64,000 bases of DNA from Halobacteriovoraceae bacterium (GCA_002711995.1 PASN01000016.1:1-64000), one strand, 5' to 3'. Positions 18,105-27,447 are shown, numbered from the stretch's first letter. A program made the numbers and translations. Notes: a model not told the origin generated them from the sequence alone.

Positions 18105-19541
18105 ATGAAAAAGATACTTATTTGCAATAGAGGTGAAATTGCCATTAGAGTTGCCAAGGCCATTCGCGAATTAGGTCATATAGCTGTAGGTTTCTACACA
18201 GACAGTGAACCAGAGGCTTCACATCTGGAATACTGCCACGAATGGGTTCATCTTAAAGGGTCCAGTAACACTGAAACTTATTTAAATATTGAACAAATTG
18301 TAGAGTTGATTAAGCTTCATAAGATTGATGCGGTTCACCCTGGCTACGGTTTCTTGTCCGAAAACACCGAATTTTGTAAAAGACTTGAAGAGCTAGGAAC
18401 AATCTTTATTGGTCCCCATTCTGATGCAATTCATAAAATGGGTGATAAGGCCGTTTCAAAGCAGATGGCCAAAGAGGCCGGCGTTCCTGTTGTGCCTGGG
18501 TCTACAGGTGAAATTGACTCTGCTGAGGAAGCTGCATCAATCGCCAAAGATATTGGATATCCTGTACTATTAAAGGCCGTCGCTGGTGGTGGTGGTAAGG
18601 GAATGAGAGTGGTGAATGATGAAAGTGAACTATCTAAAAGCTTTGATGCTGTTCGAAGAGAGGCCCTTTCATCTTTTGGAAATCCTGGCGTTCTTGTAGA
18701 AAAATTCATAGTTAATCCTCATCATATCGAAGTTCAAATCATAGCTGACAACAATGGAAATATTTTTCACTGCTATGAAAGAGAGTGTTCTATACAACGT
18801 AGACACCAAAAGATTGTGGAAGAGGCACCTTCACCATTTATAGGATCGGATGAAGAGTTAAGGTTGGACGTCTGCAACACCGCTATCAAACTTGCAAAGG
18901 CCGTAAATTACAACTCTGCTGGAACTGTTGAATTTATCATGGGAGAGGACAAATCGTTCTACTTCCTAGAGATGAACACAAGAATTCAGGTGGAGCATCC
19001 AATTACAGAAGAGATAACTGGAATAGATCTTTTGGTTAATATGATCAAGTCTGCTTTAGGTGAACCTTTAGATTTTTCTTCTCAAGAAGAAATCTCAATA
19101 AAAGGGCACGCGATTGAATGTCGTGTATGTGCTGAGGACCCTATTACGATGCTCCCAGCTCCAGGACAGGTGAATGGTTTTGAATATACTTTTCCGCAAG
19201 GCATTAGGTTTGACCACTGTATCTACAATGGACTTGAAGTAAAATCGGACTTTGATCCGATGATAGGAAAGCTTATTGGATATGGACATAACAGAAATGT
19301 TGTTATACGAAAGTTAGACAATGCACTAGATGGTTTATTAATTGAGGGATTAAAAACCAACGTTCCTTTGCACAAAGTGATCCTAAAAGAGGAAAACTTT
19401 AAAAAAGGCTTGTATACGACAAACTACATTGGCGAAGTTGCTCCTCAAGAGGGTGTGGAAGCAACAAAGGATGTGGAAAGCTTGTATAAAAAGGCCATCG
19501 CAATCGAAATGAACGCATTACAAGAGGGAAGAGGGAAATGA
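18105..19541 (+). CDS. Biotin carboxylase subunit of acyl-CoA carboxylase
   Basis: This 478-residue ATP-grasp enzyme carboxylates biotin with bicarbonate and ATP. It starts KKILICNRGEIAIRVAKAIR and has the Gly-rich ATP loop AVAGGGGKGMRVV, the lid region VEKFIVNPHHIEVQI and the EMNTRIQVEHPITEEITGID catalytic segment. In many bacteria the PCC alpha chain carries the biotin domain as well; here it is separate and encoded by the next gene, which overlaps by 4 nt (ATGA). Confidence 0.95.
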   Translation: MKKILICNRGEIAIRVAKAIRELGHIAVGFYTDSEPEASHLEYCHEWVHLKGSSNTETYLNIEQIVELIKLHKIDAVHPGYGFLSENTEFCKRLEELGTIFIGPHSDAIHKMGDKAVSKQMAKEAGVPVVPGSTGEIDSAEEAASIAKDIGYPVLLKAVAGGGGKGMRVVNDESELSKSFDAVRREALSSFGNPGVLVEKFIVNPHHIEVQIIADNNGNIFHCYERECSIQRRHQKIVEEAPSPFIGSDEELRLDVCNTAIKLAKAVNYNSAGTVEFIMGEDKSFYFLEMNTRIQVEHPITEEITGIDLLVNMIKSALGEPLDFSSQEEISIKGHAIECRVCAEDPITMLPAPGQVNGFEYTFPQGIRFDHCIYNGLEVKSDFDPMIGKLIGYGHNRNVVIRKLDNALDGLLIEGLKTNVPLHKVILKEENFKKGLYTTNYIGEVAPQEGVEATKDVESLYKKAIAIEMNALQEGRGK

Positions 19542-20035
19542 GATATTACATAATTAACTCCGAGGGAAAAGAAGTATTCTTTGATGTTAGTTCAATTAAC
19601 TCAACAAAATCTGAAGCTATTGGTTTTCAGGTTAAGACTGAGAAGAGTGGAACAAAAGAGTATTACGTTCGCTCACTCGCAGGAAAGAACTACATCTCAG
19701 AAGATATGATCTCTTGGGAAAAAGCTCCAAGAATTTCAAACTCCAAAGGAATCGTTAATGTTAACGAAGCCTTGAATGTTTATCGAGGCTTCAAGCCTTC
19801 TGGCCTTGGCCAAGGAAGCGCGGGCACTCTTAAAACTGACATGCCTGGGAAAGTTGTTAAAGTTCTGACAGCTGAGGGAGCTGCGGTGAGCAAGGGTGAT
19901 ACTCTGCTTATCTTAGAGGCCATGAAGATGGAGAATGAAATCAAAGCTGGTGTTGATGGCATTGTTAAAACTGTTAACGTTTCAGAGGGCCAAAACCTGG
20001 AGTCTGGCCACGTGATGATCGAAATAGAAGAGTAA
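19538..20035 (+). CDS. Biotin carboxyl carrier protein of acyl-CoA carboxylase
   Basis: This 165-residue protein has a roughly 90-residue N-terminal region of unknown fold, probably the contact to the other subunits, then a biotinyl domain (about 95-165) with the acceptor motif LILEAMKMENEIKAG. The Lys of MKM is the biotin site; the ligase birA is present at 47586-48266. The start overlaps the carboxylase stop. A weak stem AAAGG-TTGA-CCTTT follows the gene. Confidence 0.93.
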   Translation: MRYYIINSEGKEVFFDVSSINSTKSEAIGFQVKTEKSGTKEYYVRSLAGKNYISEDMISWEKAPRISNSKGIVNVNEALNVYRGFKPSGLGQGSAGTLKTDMPGKVVKVLTAEGAAVSKGDTLLILEAMKMENEIKAGVDGIVKTVNVSEGQNLESGHVMIEIEE

Positions 20036-20095
20036 GTATTTGAAAAAAGGTTGACCTTTGAAGCTTTTACCTAACTTAATTATTTTAACATGGTA

Positions 20096-20104
20096 TGTTA
20101 TAAT
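20096..20104 (+). promoter_or_regulatory. Extended -10 element 8 nt before a start codon
   Basis: TGT-TATAAT (20096-20104) is a perfect extended -10 box. No good -35 is present (TTAATT at the 17-bp position). Transcription would start around 20111, while the next gene begins at ATG 20113 (or GTG 20110), giving a leaderless or almost leaderless mRNA. Confidence 0.55.
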
Positions 20105-20112
20105 GATAGGTG

Positions 20113-20697
20113 ATGAAAGATAGCGGAAAAGGTCACATTATCCTATCAGAAAGTTTGAAGTCCTACTTCTTCAAACAGCTTAAAGATATTAATCAAAAGT
20201 CCCTTTGTCCTGTTCCTGAGGAAACAATTTATTATTCTAGTGAAGTTTTGGAGAAATGCGCTTTTTCTACGAGTCTATTCAGTTTTGAGGACGGTAGAGT
20301 TAAGCATAAAATCTTAGGTAAAAAGCTTCTTGAGGCTTCTAACGGATCTCCTGAAGCAAGAAAGAGAACATACAAGGAAGTTGGTGATACTGCTTTAATA
20401 ATGTCTGGTTATTTTTCAAGATCAATCAACGGTAAAATTTTAGGTCAGGATTACTACTATAGGCTAGGGCAGATGGCCTATGAGAAATTAAATTTAAGTC
20501 AGCCGGCCTGCTTCGACATACCAAGCTTTTATAAAATTATGTCAACATGCTTTGAAAACTTGGCCAGTATGATGGCAATTGTGATGGACTTAAATGAGAG
20601 CAACCAAGACTCGCCTTATTTATTAAAGGAAGGTGCGTCCCCAAAACAGAGTTTTATTTTGGGGATTCATCCAAATGACACTAAGAAAGCATCTTAG
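20113..20697 (+). CDS. Hypothetical protein, unrecognised
   Basis: I do not recognise this 194-residue protein. It has no signal peptide or membrane segment and looks like a mixed helical soluble protein with several aromatic residues (GQDYYYRLGQMAYEKL) and four scattered cysteines. It lies alone between the carboxylase operon and the convergent M16 peptidase, overlapping the latter's 3' end by 4 nt. ATG 20113 is used; GTG 20110 in the same frame is possible. There is no proper Shine-Dalgarno sequence, and the perfect extended -10 just upstream suggests a leaderless start. Confidence 0.75.
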   Translation: MKDSGKGHIILSESLKSYFFKQLKDINQKSLCPVPEETIYYSSEVLEKCAFSTSLFSFEDGRVKHKILGKKLLEASNGSPEARKRTYKEVGDTALIMSGYFSRSINGKILGQDYYYRLGQMAYEKLNLSQPACFDIPSFYKIMSTCFENLASMMAIVMDLNESNQDSPYLLKEGASPKQSFILGIHPNDTKKAS

Positions 20698-23255
20698 CTT
20701 GGTTTACCTACCTGAATAATATTCCAATCTGTAGTGAGGAACCTTTTTAGAAACCTGTTAAAGTCTTCTTGAGTAAAGTTTCTAATTTTTTCAAAGCTAA
20801 CATGTTGATAATCAAGCCCTAATTGGTGCAATACTGGTATTGCGTAGAAGTTTGCGTAATCATCATTGGTTTGAATGTTAAGAAGGTTTTGACCATCAAT
20901 CATATTTTTTATTCGGTTAAATTCTTTCTTTGAAAGGCCGCGATCACGAAGTTTGTTTAAGATCTTAATGATCGCATCAATAGCGGCTTTGCATTTCTCA
21001 TTTCCGGCTCCGATATAGATACCCCAATATCCGGCTTCCAGTGCTGTATGGTGTAAAGGTTGAACTGCGTAGCATAGACCTTTGCGGTCCCGCACATCCA
21101 CAAATAACTCAGATGATTGTCCAGACAGATAGGAAGTTAACATTTTAAGATACAAATCCTCCGTTGTGCCAACTTTAAACGAGGGCCTTCCTACGAAAAT
21201 ATGGGTTTGTTCTCTGTCGAATTCAACTTTAATATTTTGGCCTGTTAGAGGCTTAAGCTGGTTTTTCTTCTTTGCTTTTGGCTGTCTTGCAGGCAGTTTT
21301 TGAACTATAGGTTGAAGCTTTTCAATCACATTTTCGAGCTCATCGCTGCCACAGTAAACTAAGACAACTTCACTTTTTTTAAGTCTTTCGTTGTGAACAT
21401 CCATTACAGAGCTTCTCTTTATTTTCTTCAGAGATTTTTCATTTCCTATTAAGTCCATTGAGTAGGGGTGTTGGTTGAATACCGTTTGATTTAATTTATT
21501 GAAACAGATCTTCACCGGGTCTTCTTTTTGGATTAATAGTTGACGCTTTAAAAGCTCTTTTTCAATTTTTAAATATTGATTTGGAAAACTAGGTTGAAGC
21601 AATGAGCCAGCAAAGTGATCAACAAGAGTTTCAAAGTGTTCACTTAGGCCGTGGAGGTTTAGTCCATAAGCGTTTTTACCGGAAAAGCCATGCATATAAG
21701 CAGATTTTTTTTCAAGCTCATTTTTAAGCCCCTCAAACTTAACTTTGCCGTAACCATAGGTAAGAAGTTTTGATGTGAAATGGTAGATACCATTATCCAT
21801 AGGGGTTTCATGCGCTAGGCCACCCTTCAAGTAAGCGTGAAGCACAAATGTAGGTGAAACTTTATTTTTGCGGTAAACAAGCTTCACACCCTTTTTAAGT
21901 TCTAAAACCTTAACTTCGGGGTCGAACTTCGATTCGATCTGCTTAAATTTGGAAGTCTTTTGTTTTACGGTTTTTGTAATTGATGAGAGCTTAGACTGGA
22001 AAAGCTCAAGCTGCTTTTTTATTTTCTCAGAATCCGCGTTCTTAGGGATTTGAGCGTTAATATGAGCGGCCTTGCTAAAAATATCGATTAGTGCTTTAGA
22101 TACTGATACCCGACTGGTGTTTTTTATTTTTTGAATAAACTCTTCTTCGCAGTGGATGTCACCAGATTGAGCAAATCCATGGCCAAGTGTAAATGCGAAG
22201 GACTCAATGGATTCTCTTTCATAAATTTTGGATGCCACATACTGATTCTTAATCCTTAAAACCTCATCCTCTTGAAAGCCTTTGATAAGAGACTCTTTCA
22301 ATGATTTCAAAAATTCATTCAATGCCCCTTGAAGGTTTTCTTCAGGAAGCGCAAGTCTGATAAAATGAGATCCTCCGTCATTAAAAAACATGGTCGAACC
22401 CGAAATATTTGAAGCAAGCTGAGTTTGAGAAACGAGCCTTCTATAAATGGGAGATATTTCCCCATATGATAGGCAGTTAAGGGCCAAGTCTTCAATAGGA
22501 CCTTCATCTGAAGTATAGGTTGGCGCTTGAATATTAAGTGTCAAAGTTATTTGATTTACGTCTTTTTTGTGAACATTGACCTTTGCCTCCGGCTTCAGGC
22601 TGAAAGTTGGAAACTTTGTTTCTTTACCCGATGGAAGCTTATATTTTTCAATCAAACTTGAAAGCTTTTCTTCTTGTTGTATATCTCCAGATATAATGAG
22701 AAGAGCGTTGGAGCTGTTGTAGTTTTCATTTCGAAAATTTATCAGCTGCTCTCTTGAAAAATTCTTAATTGTTTTTTCTGTTCCCAAGATAGGGTACTTG
22801 TAATTTTTGGTGAAACAGTTTTTTTGAAGGTGAAAAAAATTGTACTGACTTGGGTTGTCAAGTGACCTTCTATACTCTTCAAAAACAACCTCTCTCTCTG
22901 GAATGAGCTCTTTTTCCTCAAATAATGGGTTAGTAACCATATCCATAAGGATGTCGACGGTTTTATTTAATTTTCTATTGGGTGTGTTGATGTAATAACA
23001 GGTGTAATCAAATGATGTGAAAGCGTTAATTTCTCCACCATATGACTCAACATCTCGGGCTATTTGTGCTCCAGGTCTTTTTTCAGTGCCTTTAAAAAAC
23101 ATGTGCTCTAAAAAGTGAGCTATGCCTAAGTCTTTAGTCTTTTCTAAAGCGCTTCCTGCTCTAAACCACATTTGAACACTTGCGCATGTGCTTCCTGGCG
23201 AATGGATAAAGAGAGTGTTCAAATTGTTTGAGAGTGTTTTTTGTTCTATTTTCAT
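20694..23255 (-). CDS. M16-family zinc metallopeptidase (double-length)
   Basis: This 853-residue protein has an M16 N-terminal domain with the inverted zinc motif HFLEH (H47, E50, H51) and the distal Glu region PEREVVFEEYRRSLDNPSQY. The second half (from about residue 430) repeats the M16 fold without HxxEH and is presumably the inactive partner domain, ending with a GLCYAVQPLHHTALEAGYWG segment. No signal peptide is visible, so it is probably cytosolic. Relatives degrade oligopeptides or process pre-proteins. It is transcribed alone from a good promoter. Confidence 0.9.
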   Translation of the reverse strand: MKIEQKTLSNNLNTLFIHSPGSTCASVQMWFRAGSALEKTKDLGIAHFLEHMFFKGTEKRPGAQIARDVESYGGEINAFTSFDYTCYYINTPNRKLNKTVDILMDMVTNPLFEEKELIPEREVVFEEYRRSLDNPSQYNFFHLQKNCFTKNYKYPILGTEKTIKNFSREQLINFRNENYNSSNALLIISGDIQQEEKLSSLIEKYKLPSGKETKFPTFSLKPEAKVNVHKKDVNQITLTLNIQAPTYTSDEGPIEDLALNCLSYGEISPIYRRLVSQTQLASNISGSTMFFNDGGSHFIRLALPEENLQGALNEFLKSLKESLIKGFQEDEVLRIKNQYVASKIYERESIESFAFTLGHGFAQSGDIHCEEEFIQKIKNTSRVSVSKALIDIFSKAAHINAQIPKNADSEKIKKQLELFQSKLSSITKTVKQKTSKFKQIESKFDPEVKVLELKKGVKLVYRKNKVSPTFVLHAYLKGGLAHETPMDNGIYHFTSKLLTYGYGKVKFEGLKNELEKKSAYMHGFSGKNAYGLNLHGLSEHFETLVDHFAGSLLQPSFPNQYLKIEKELLKRQLLIQKEDPVKICFNKLNQTVFNQHPYSMDLIGNEKSLKKIKRSSVMDVHNERLKKSEVVLVYCGSDELENVIEKLQPIVQKLPARQPKAKKKNQLKPLTGQNIKVEFDREQTHIFVGRPSFKVGTTEDLYLKMLTSYLSGQSSELFVDVRDRKGLCYAVQPLHHTALEAGYWGIYIGAGNEKCKAAIDAIIKILNKLRDRGLSKKEFNRIKNMIDGQNLLNIQTNDDYANFYAIPVLHQLGLDYQHVSFEKIRNFTQEDFNRFLKRFLTTDWNIIQVGKPS

Positions 23256-23289
23256 ATTGGTTCCAATTCTAATCTTTTATAATTCGTGT

Positions 23290-23318
23290 ATTATAGTATC
23301 ATATTATTTTATTTTAAA
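23290..23318 (-). promoter_or_regulatory. Promoter of the M16 peptidase gene
   Basis: On the minus strand TTTAAA (23318-23313) is followed after 17 bp by a perfect TATAAT (23295-23290). It lies in the divergent region between the peptidase and the glycosyltransferase gene and points at the former. Confidence 0.55.
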
Positions 23319-23331
23319 CTGCAGAGATAAG

Positions 23332-24618
23332 ATGAAAGTTGGACTAGTTTATTCATTTGAAGATTCTAATTGGTTTAGTGTCACTAAGATTGTAGGCAAC
23401 CTTCTTAAGGCCTACAAATCGGAAGAAATAAAAGCTGAACTCGTACATATTGATTTCTCAATTGATAAGACCAAGCAGGACAATGTTGAAGCAGCTAACA
23501 ACGCTTTTGAAAAGGGACTGGATAGGCTTGTTTTTATAGACCACAATCCACACCCTTTTCTGTTTTTATCATCGATCAGGCCTGATGATCTAGACCTCCT
23601 TGATGAGATAACTTTTCATGTATACGGAGACTTCACTCTCTACTTAAGATCGTGGAAGGCCTGCGAGCACTTCTTAGTCGGTAGAAAAATTAAATTTGTA
23701 TGTGCGTCTGATAAGCAGGCGAAGCTGATTAAGAAATTTTTATCCAATGATTGCGTTTCGGTAAGCCCTTTTCCGGTGGATAGTAATGAATTTAAATTCT
23801 CTGATCAAAACAAATCGATTGTGAGAGAAAAACACGGCCTTAAAGAAGACGATTTCATTTTTCTCTACACTGGTCGACTTTCAGAGCAAAAGAAAAGCAA
23901 GGAGATGATTGAAAACTTCCTTGAATGCCTCGTCGAGAAAAAACTTCCAATGAACTGTAAGCTTTTAATCGCAGGTAAGTTTGACAACCTGGGCACACCC
24001 TATTTGGAAGAGGATCAACTCTTAGGGGAGTATTTTAGAAAAACTCAGAAAGTTTTAAATCGATTTCCGGAGGAAATTAGTAGAAACGTAATCTTGATAG
24101 GCAACATACCTAACGCATCGCTCGTCGATTATTATAATTGCGCAGATCGTTTTGTAAGCTTTAGCTGTTATCATGATGAAGATTACGGAATGTCAGTAGC
24201 CGAAGCGTTGATGTCCGGCCTGCCTTGCTTGCTTACCGATTGGGCTGGATATAGCTCCTTTAAAATTCCAGAGCTAGACGGCGCCACTGTTCACATTCCG
24301 GTTAAGTTGGGTGAGAAGAGGGCTGAGTACAATAAGCATTCCGCTATGCAGGAGCTTGAATCTTGCTTTCTAAAACCTCTAAGCAGCTCTAGCAGACAAA
24401 AACTTGCCGAGCTAGCCAATGAAAAATTCTCTATAGGTGCATGTTCCAAGAAGTTACAAATAATTCAAGAATCTAGTGAAGAAGGATTTAAAGGATTTTC
24501 GAGGCTTTTACACCACCTAGGTGCCGTGAACGAATTTAAACCTCATCTTTTTATGAACGAGTGTAGTAAAACATTCAACGAATTTTATTATAAGGTATAT
24601 GATGTCTACGCTGAATAA
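23332..24618 (+). CDS. Glycosyltransferase, GT4-like
   Basis: This 428-residue protein has a GT-B layout: N-terminal half starting MKVGLVYSFEDSNW, then FLYTGRLSEQKKSKEMIENF at about residue 180 and the donor-binding EX7E-like segment DEDYGMSVAEALMSGLPCLL at about 283-302. It probably adds a sugar to a surface glycan. The ATG at 23332 fits the homology start, although an in-frame extension runs further upstream through the divergent promoter. The next gene overlaps its 3' end by about 20 nt. The polysaccharide exporter follows on the opposite strand. Confidence 0.8.
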   Translation: MKVGLVYSFEDSNWFSVTKIVGNLLKAYKSEEIKAELVHIDFSIDKTKQDNVEAANNAFEKGLDRLVFIDHNPHPFLFLSSIRPDDLDLLDEITFHVYGDFTLYLRSWKACEHFLVGRKIKFVCASDKQAKLIKKFLSNDCVSVSPFPVDSNEFKFSDQNKSIVREKHGLKEDDFIFLYTGRLSEQKKSKEMIENFLECLVEKKLPMNCKLLIAGKFDNLGTPYLEEDQLLGEYFRKTQKVLNRFPEEISRNVILIGNIPNASLVDYYNCADRFVSFSCYHDEDYGMSVAEALMSGLPCLLTDWAGYSSFKIPELDGATVHIPVKLGEKRAEYNKHSAMQELESCFLKPLSSSSRQKLAELANEKFSIGACSKKLQIIQESSEEGFKGFSRLLHHLGAVNEFKPHLFMNECSKTFNEFYYKVYDVYAE

Positions 24619-25558
24619 AGTCCAGAAACTGATCCAAGGTTCCCATGACGAAGTTCTAATGTGTAAAAAGTGGAACGTCTTTTATAGTAGTCAATTATAC
24701 CGGGACGCTAATGATAAACTTTGGCCAACAACTCATCGTTATTACTTTGAGGGAAATCCAAGTTTTCTCTGCGAATACAAAAACTTTGCAGATATGGAAA
24801 GATTTCCGATCATTATGTTGAGAGATAGTCTTGTTACCCTGGCTGCGTTTTTTCTAACTAATACAATCCCACCAAAAAAGTTTAAAACAATTTTCTTAAT
24901 ACCTAAGCGCTGGAGTCATATTGTTCCAAGGTCTTGGAGGGATAATGTGGCGTCTTTTGAAATTATCAGACCTCAAGCGGAAAATCCGGAGACAGTTTTG
25001 GCATTTGGCCACTTCAATGACTACAGCTTTTGGAAGGATTCCCCCAAAAAAACCTTTGAAAGAGTTAAGTCGATCCTGCCTGAGAACTCGAAAAAAATCT
25101 TCTATGTTCCAATGAGGGATAGGAGCGTGTTCTCTCATATCGATGAGTCTCCCTCCTATGCTGAATGTATGAGGATTATATTCCAAAACTTTGGCTCTGA
25201 CATTGAACTTGTAACGGACAATAATAAAATTCTCAATGTTAAGCTAAGTTCTAAGGATGCATATTGTGACTTAACCCCTGACAACTTACTCTGCTCAGAT
25301 AGCTATCTTCACCACTGGTTTGGCACTAAGAATATTGGAGAGTTGGGCGGCAAGAAAGTTGAACAGACAAACAATGACCTTGTATACCCTCTGAGCTTGT
25401 ACCACAGTATCTGCATATCCAAACTTCAGTTTGATGAACAGGCCTTTGCTTCCTTGTTCTACAAAACTAAAGTTCAGAAAATTCCTACTGATGAAGCAAA
25501 TCCAGGGTTTCACATGTTTTTAAAAGATTTGGTAAAAGCGGGCGATCTAAAAATTTAA
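24599..25558 (+). CDS. Hypothetical protein coupled to the glycosyltransferase
   Basis: I do not recognise this 319-residue protein. It is soluble-looking, rich in aromatic residues, and starts MMSTLNKVQKLIQGSHDEV (a second ATG follows at 24602). It overlaps the glycosyltransferase gene by 20 nt, so it is co-translated and probably works in the same glycan pathway. Its middle part (EIIRPQAENPETVLAFGHFN) could belong to a nucleotide- or sugar-binding fold, but I see no diagnostic motif. Its stop overlaps the convergent peptidase gene by 4 nt. Confidence 0.75.
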   Translation: MMSTLNKVQKLIQGSHDEVLMCKKWNVFYSSQLYRDANDKLWPTTHRYYFEGNPSFLCEYKNFADMERFPIIMLRDSLVTLAAFFLTNTIPPKKFKTIFLIPKRWSHIVPRSWRDNVASFEIIRPQAENPETVLAFGHFNDYSFWKDSPKKTFERVKSILPENSKKIFYVPMRDRSVFSHIDESPSYAECMRIIFQNFGSDIELVTDNNKILNVKLSSKDAYCDLTPDNLLCSDSYLHHWFGTKNIGELGGKKVEQTNNDLVYPLSLYHSICISKLQFDEQAFASLFYKTKVQKIPTDEANPGFHMFLKDLVKAGDLKI

Positions 25559-25914
25559 AAGATAAATCTCATAAGGAACTTTTTCCAGGATGGAAGAGTA
25601 GGCGCTGTAACGACACCAAGTATTTGCTCTTCATTTACTGGGGAGTCCAATTCTTTACTGTTCAGCCCTTTAGTATGGTAAACTAAACTGTCCGATCGAA
25701 CCTCTTTTTTATAGAGAAAGTGGCAAATTAATTTGTCATCCTGCCAAAAGACGATCGTGTCGAATTCTTTAAGGTCTTCGGAATTGAAAGGCCTAATAGT
25801 AACTCTATCACCTGCCTTTATAAATGGGTCCATTGAACCTGTTAGTATCTTTACCTGCCTAGGTTTTTTAAAGTTTGACTTGATCTTGTTGAACTCTTCT
25901 TTTGTGATTTTCAA
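25555..25914 (-). CDS. Small S24/S26-type (signal peptidase-like) protein
   Basis: This 119-residue protein has the nucleophile box TGSMDPFIKAGDRVTIRP (Ser of SMxP) and later LICHFLYKK and HTKGLNSKELDSPVNEEQIL, which resemble boxes of the SipW/ER-type signal peptidases where His and Asp replace the Lys of the usual dyad. No membrane anchor is predicted at either end, except a weak hydrophobic tail. It overlaps the ABC ATPase by 4 nt (ATGA), so it belongs to the exporter operon. Substrate unknown; it may process a secreted protein or act in regulation. Confidence 0.65.
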   Translation of the reverse strand: MKITKEEFNKIKSNFKKPRQVKILTGSMDPFIKAGDRVTIRPFNSEDLKEFDTIVFWQDDKLICHFLYKKEVRSDSLVYHTKGLNSKELDSPVNEEQILGVVTAPTLPSWKKFLMRFIF

Positions 25915-26699
25915 AAGTGTGGCCCGTTTGTTTGCTTAAGATAAAATTCAAGTCCCTCTGAAGGGGAGCCGTCAAAGACAATTTTTTTCTCATCCAAAAC
26001 GATAACACGATTGCAAAGCTTTTCAATAAGCTCATTGTGGTGGGATATGAAAATAACAGCGCCTGAGTCATGAATCATTTCTTCGACTCGCTTTGAAATC
26101 TTTTGATTGAAAAAAGTGTCTGCGCCGCTAAAAACTTCATCCATTATTAATAGATCGCAAGGTCTTGCCGAAATAATACTTAGAAAGTGTCTGGCCTTCA
26201 TTCCTTTGCTGTAGTGCTTGAAGGGCGTGTAGATAAACTCATTGAGCTCAGAGAACTCCACCGCATCGGTGATTATAGCATCGCGATCACGGCGTGAGTG
26301 GTTGTGAAATATTAGGTTTGTAAGAATTCGCGCATTCTCTATCCCAGATAGTTCTGGCTGCACCACAACTGAAGTCTCAAAAATCGCTCTCACAATTCCG
26401 TTTATAAAAATATTGGGGGATTTTCCATGCATACCGGCAATCGTTCTGCATAAGGATGTTTTCCCTGTGCCATTCACTCCTAGCAGACCTAACCTCTCTC
26501 CCTTTTTTAGTTCGAAGTTTAATCCCTTGAGCAGTTCAAGTTGATTTTTTTCCTTGAAGAGAAGCTTTACAGGATTGGTTAGAGCTTTAACAAAGATGTC
26601 ACGAATTGAATCCATCCCTGCATATGCAAGACGGTAAGTAATATCCAAGTCCTGGACCTTTAAAATCGTGTCTTGGTTAGATGTAGAGGTATAGCTCAT
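25911..26699 (-). CDS. ABC transporter ATPase, polysaccharide export type
   Basis: This 262-residue ATPase has Walker A GVNGTGKT (LGLLGVNGTGKTSLC), a signature-like HYSKGMKARHFLSIISARPC and Walker B LLIMDEVFSGAD. The layout matches KpsT/TagH/Wzt-like ATPases that energise export of capsules, O-antigens or teichoic acids. It lacks the C-terminal carbohydrate-binding domain of Wzt. It overlaps its permease by 23 nt, which indicates tight coupling. Confidence 0.88.
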   Translation of the reverse strand: MSYTSTSNQDTILKVQDLDITYRLAYAGMDSIRDIFVKALTNPVKLLFKEKNQLELLKGLNFELKKGERLGLLGVNGTGKTSLCRTIAGMHGKSPNIFINGIVRAIFETSVVVQPELSGIENARILTNLIFHNHSRRDRDAIITDAVEFSELNEFIYTPFKHYSKGMKARHFLSIISARPCDLLIMDEVFSGADTFFNQKISKRVEEMIHDSGAVIFISHHNELIEKLCNRVIVLDEKKIVFDGSPSEGLEFYLKQTNGPHF

Positions 26700-27441
26700 T
26701 TCTTTTTCTCTTCCATGTTAGGTAACTTGCAGCGCTGACCACTGCCACAAATAAAGATGCCGAAACAATCGACTCATTGAGCATCGTCTGATTAAAGTTC
26801 CAAAGACTATTTTGGAACGGCTTGATCACAGCGTAAAAAGGATTAATTCTCATTATCCATTGATATTGTGCGGGCACTAGGCTTTCTGGGTAAAAGATTG
26901 GGGTCAAAAAATATAGGATGCTAAATCCAAACTGAATTACATATTGAACATCTCTGTAAAACACTTGAAGTGTGCTTACCAAAATGTTTAGTGAGAGAGT
27001 CATAAGCAGCATTAAGGTTAAGTTAAGGGGCAAATAAGCGATTCCCTTAAGTGGAATACCCTCATTAAAAAACACAAAAAAGAATAGAAAAAAGAAAGGA
27101 ATGATGAAGTTTATAAAGTTGTCCAAAAGCTTTGAAAACAGAAGTGAGAGAGGGTTTATTTGAAAAGACATTAAAACGTCTCTCATTGTTAAGAAAGTGT
27201 TTGCTGTGGCCTGAATTGTTGAGGTCATAAATACCCACGGCAGAAGCCCGGCCAGTAGAAAAACAAAATACCTATCAACATCAAGCCTAAGAATATGCTT
27301 AAAGACTATGGAGTGTACTGCAAACATAATCAATGGATTGAACATTACCCATAGAAAACCCGCAAAGGTGTTTCTATATCGACCCTTCATATCCGCCAGA
27401 GTTAATGTGTACACCTTTAAAAAATTGCTTTTTAGGCTCAT
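26677..27441 (-). CDS. ABC-2 permease, polysaccharide export type
   Basis: This 254-residue protein has six predicted membrane segments and the N-terminal amphipathic motif of KpsM/TagG-like permeases (DMKGRYRNTFAGFLWVMFNP). With the downstream ATPase it would move a lipid-linked or finished polysaccharide across the inner membrane. It starts its operon. The promoter-like -10 lies only 6 nt from the ATG, and no Shine-Dalgarno is visible, so the mRNA may be leaderless. Confidence 0.87.
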   Translation of the reverse strand: MSLKSNFLKVYTLTLADMKGRYRNTFAGFLWVMFNPLIMFAVHSIVFKHILRLDVDRYFVFLLAGLLPWVFMTSTIQATANTFLTMRDVLMSFQINPLSLLFSKLLDNFINFIIPFFFLFFFVFFNEGIPLKGIAYLPLNLTLMLLMTLSLNILVSTLQVFYRDVQYVIQFGFSILYFLTPIFYPESLVPAQYQWIMRINPFYAVIKPFQNSLWNFNQTMLNESIVSASLFVAVVSAASYLTWKRKRNELYLYI

Positions 27442-27447
27442 TACATT

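Noticed and set aside
23188-23331. Upstream extension of the glycosyltransferase frame
   Set aside because: It crosses the divergent promoter and the 5' end of the M16 gene and encodes no family sequence; ATG 23332 starts the recognisable domain.
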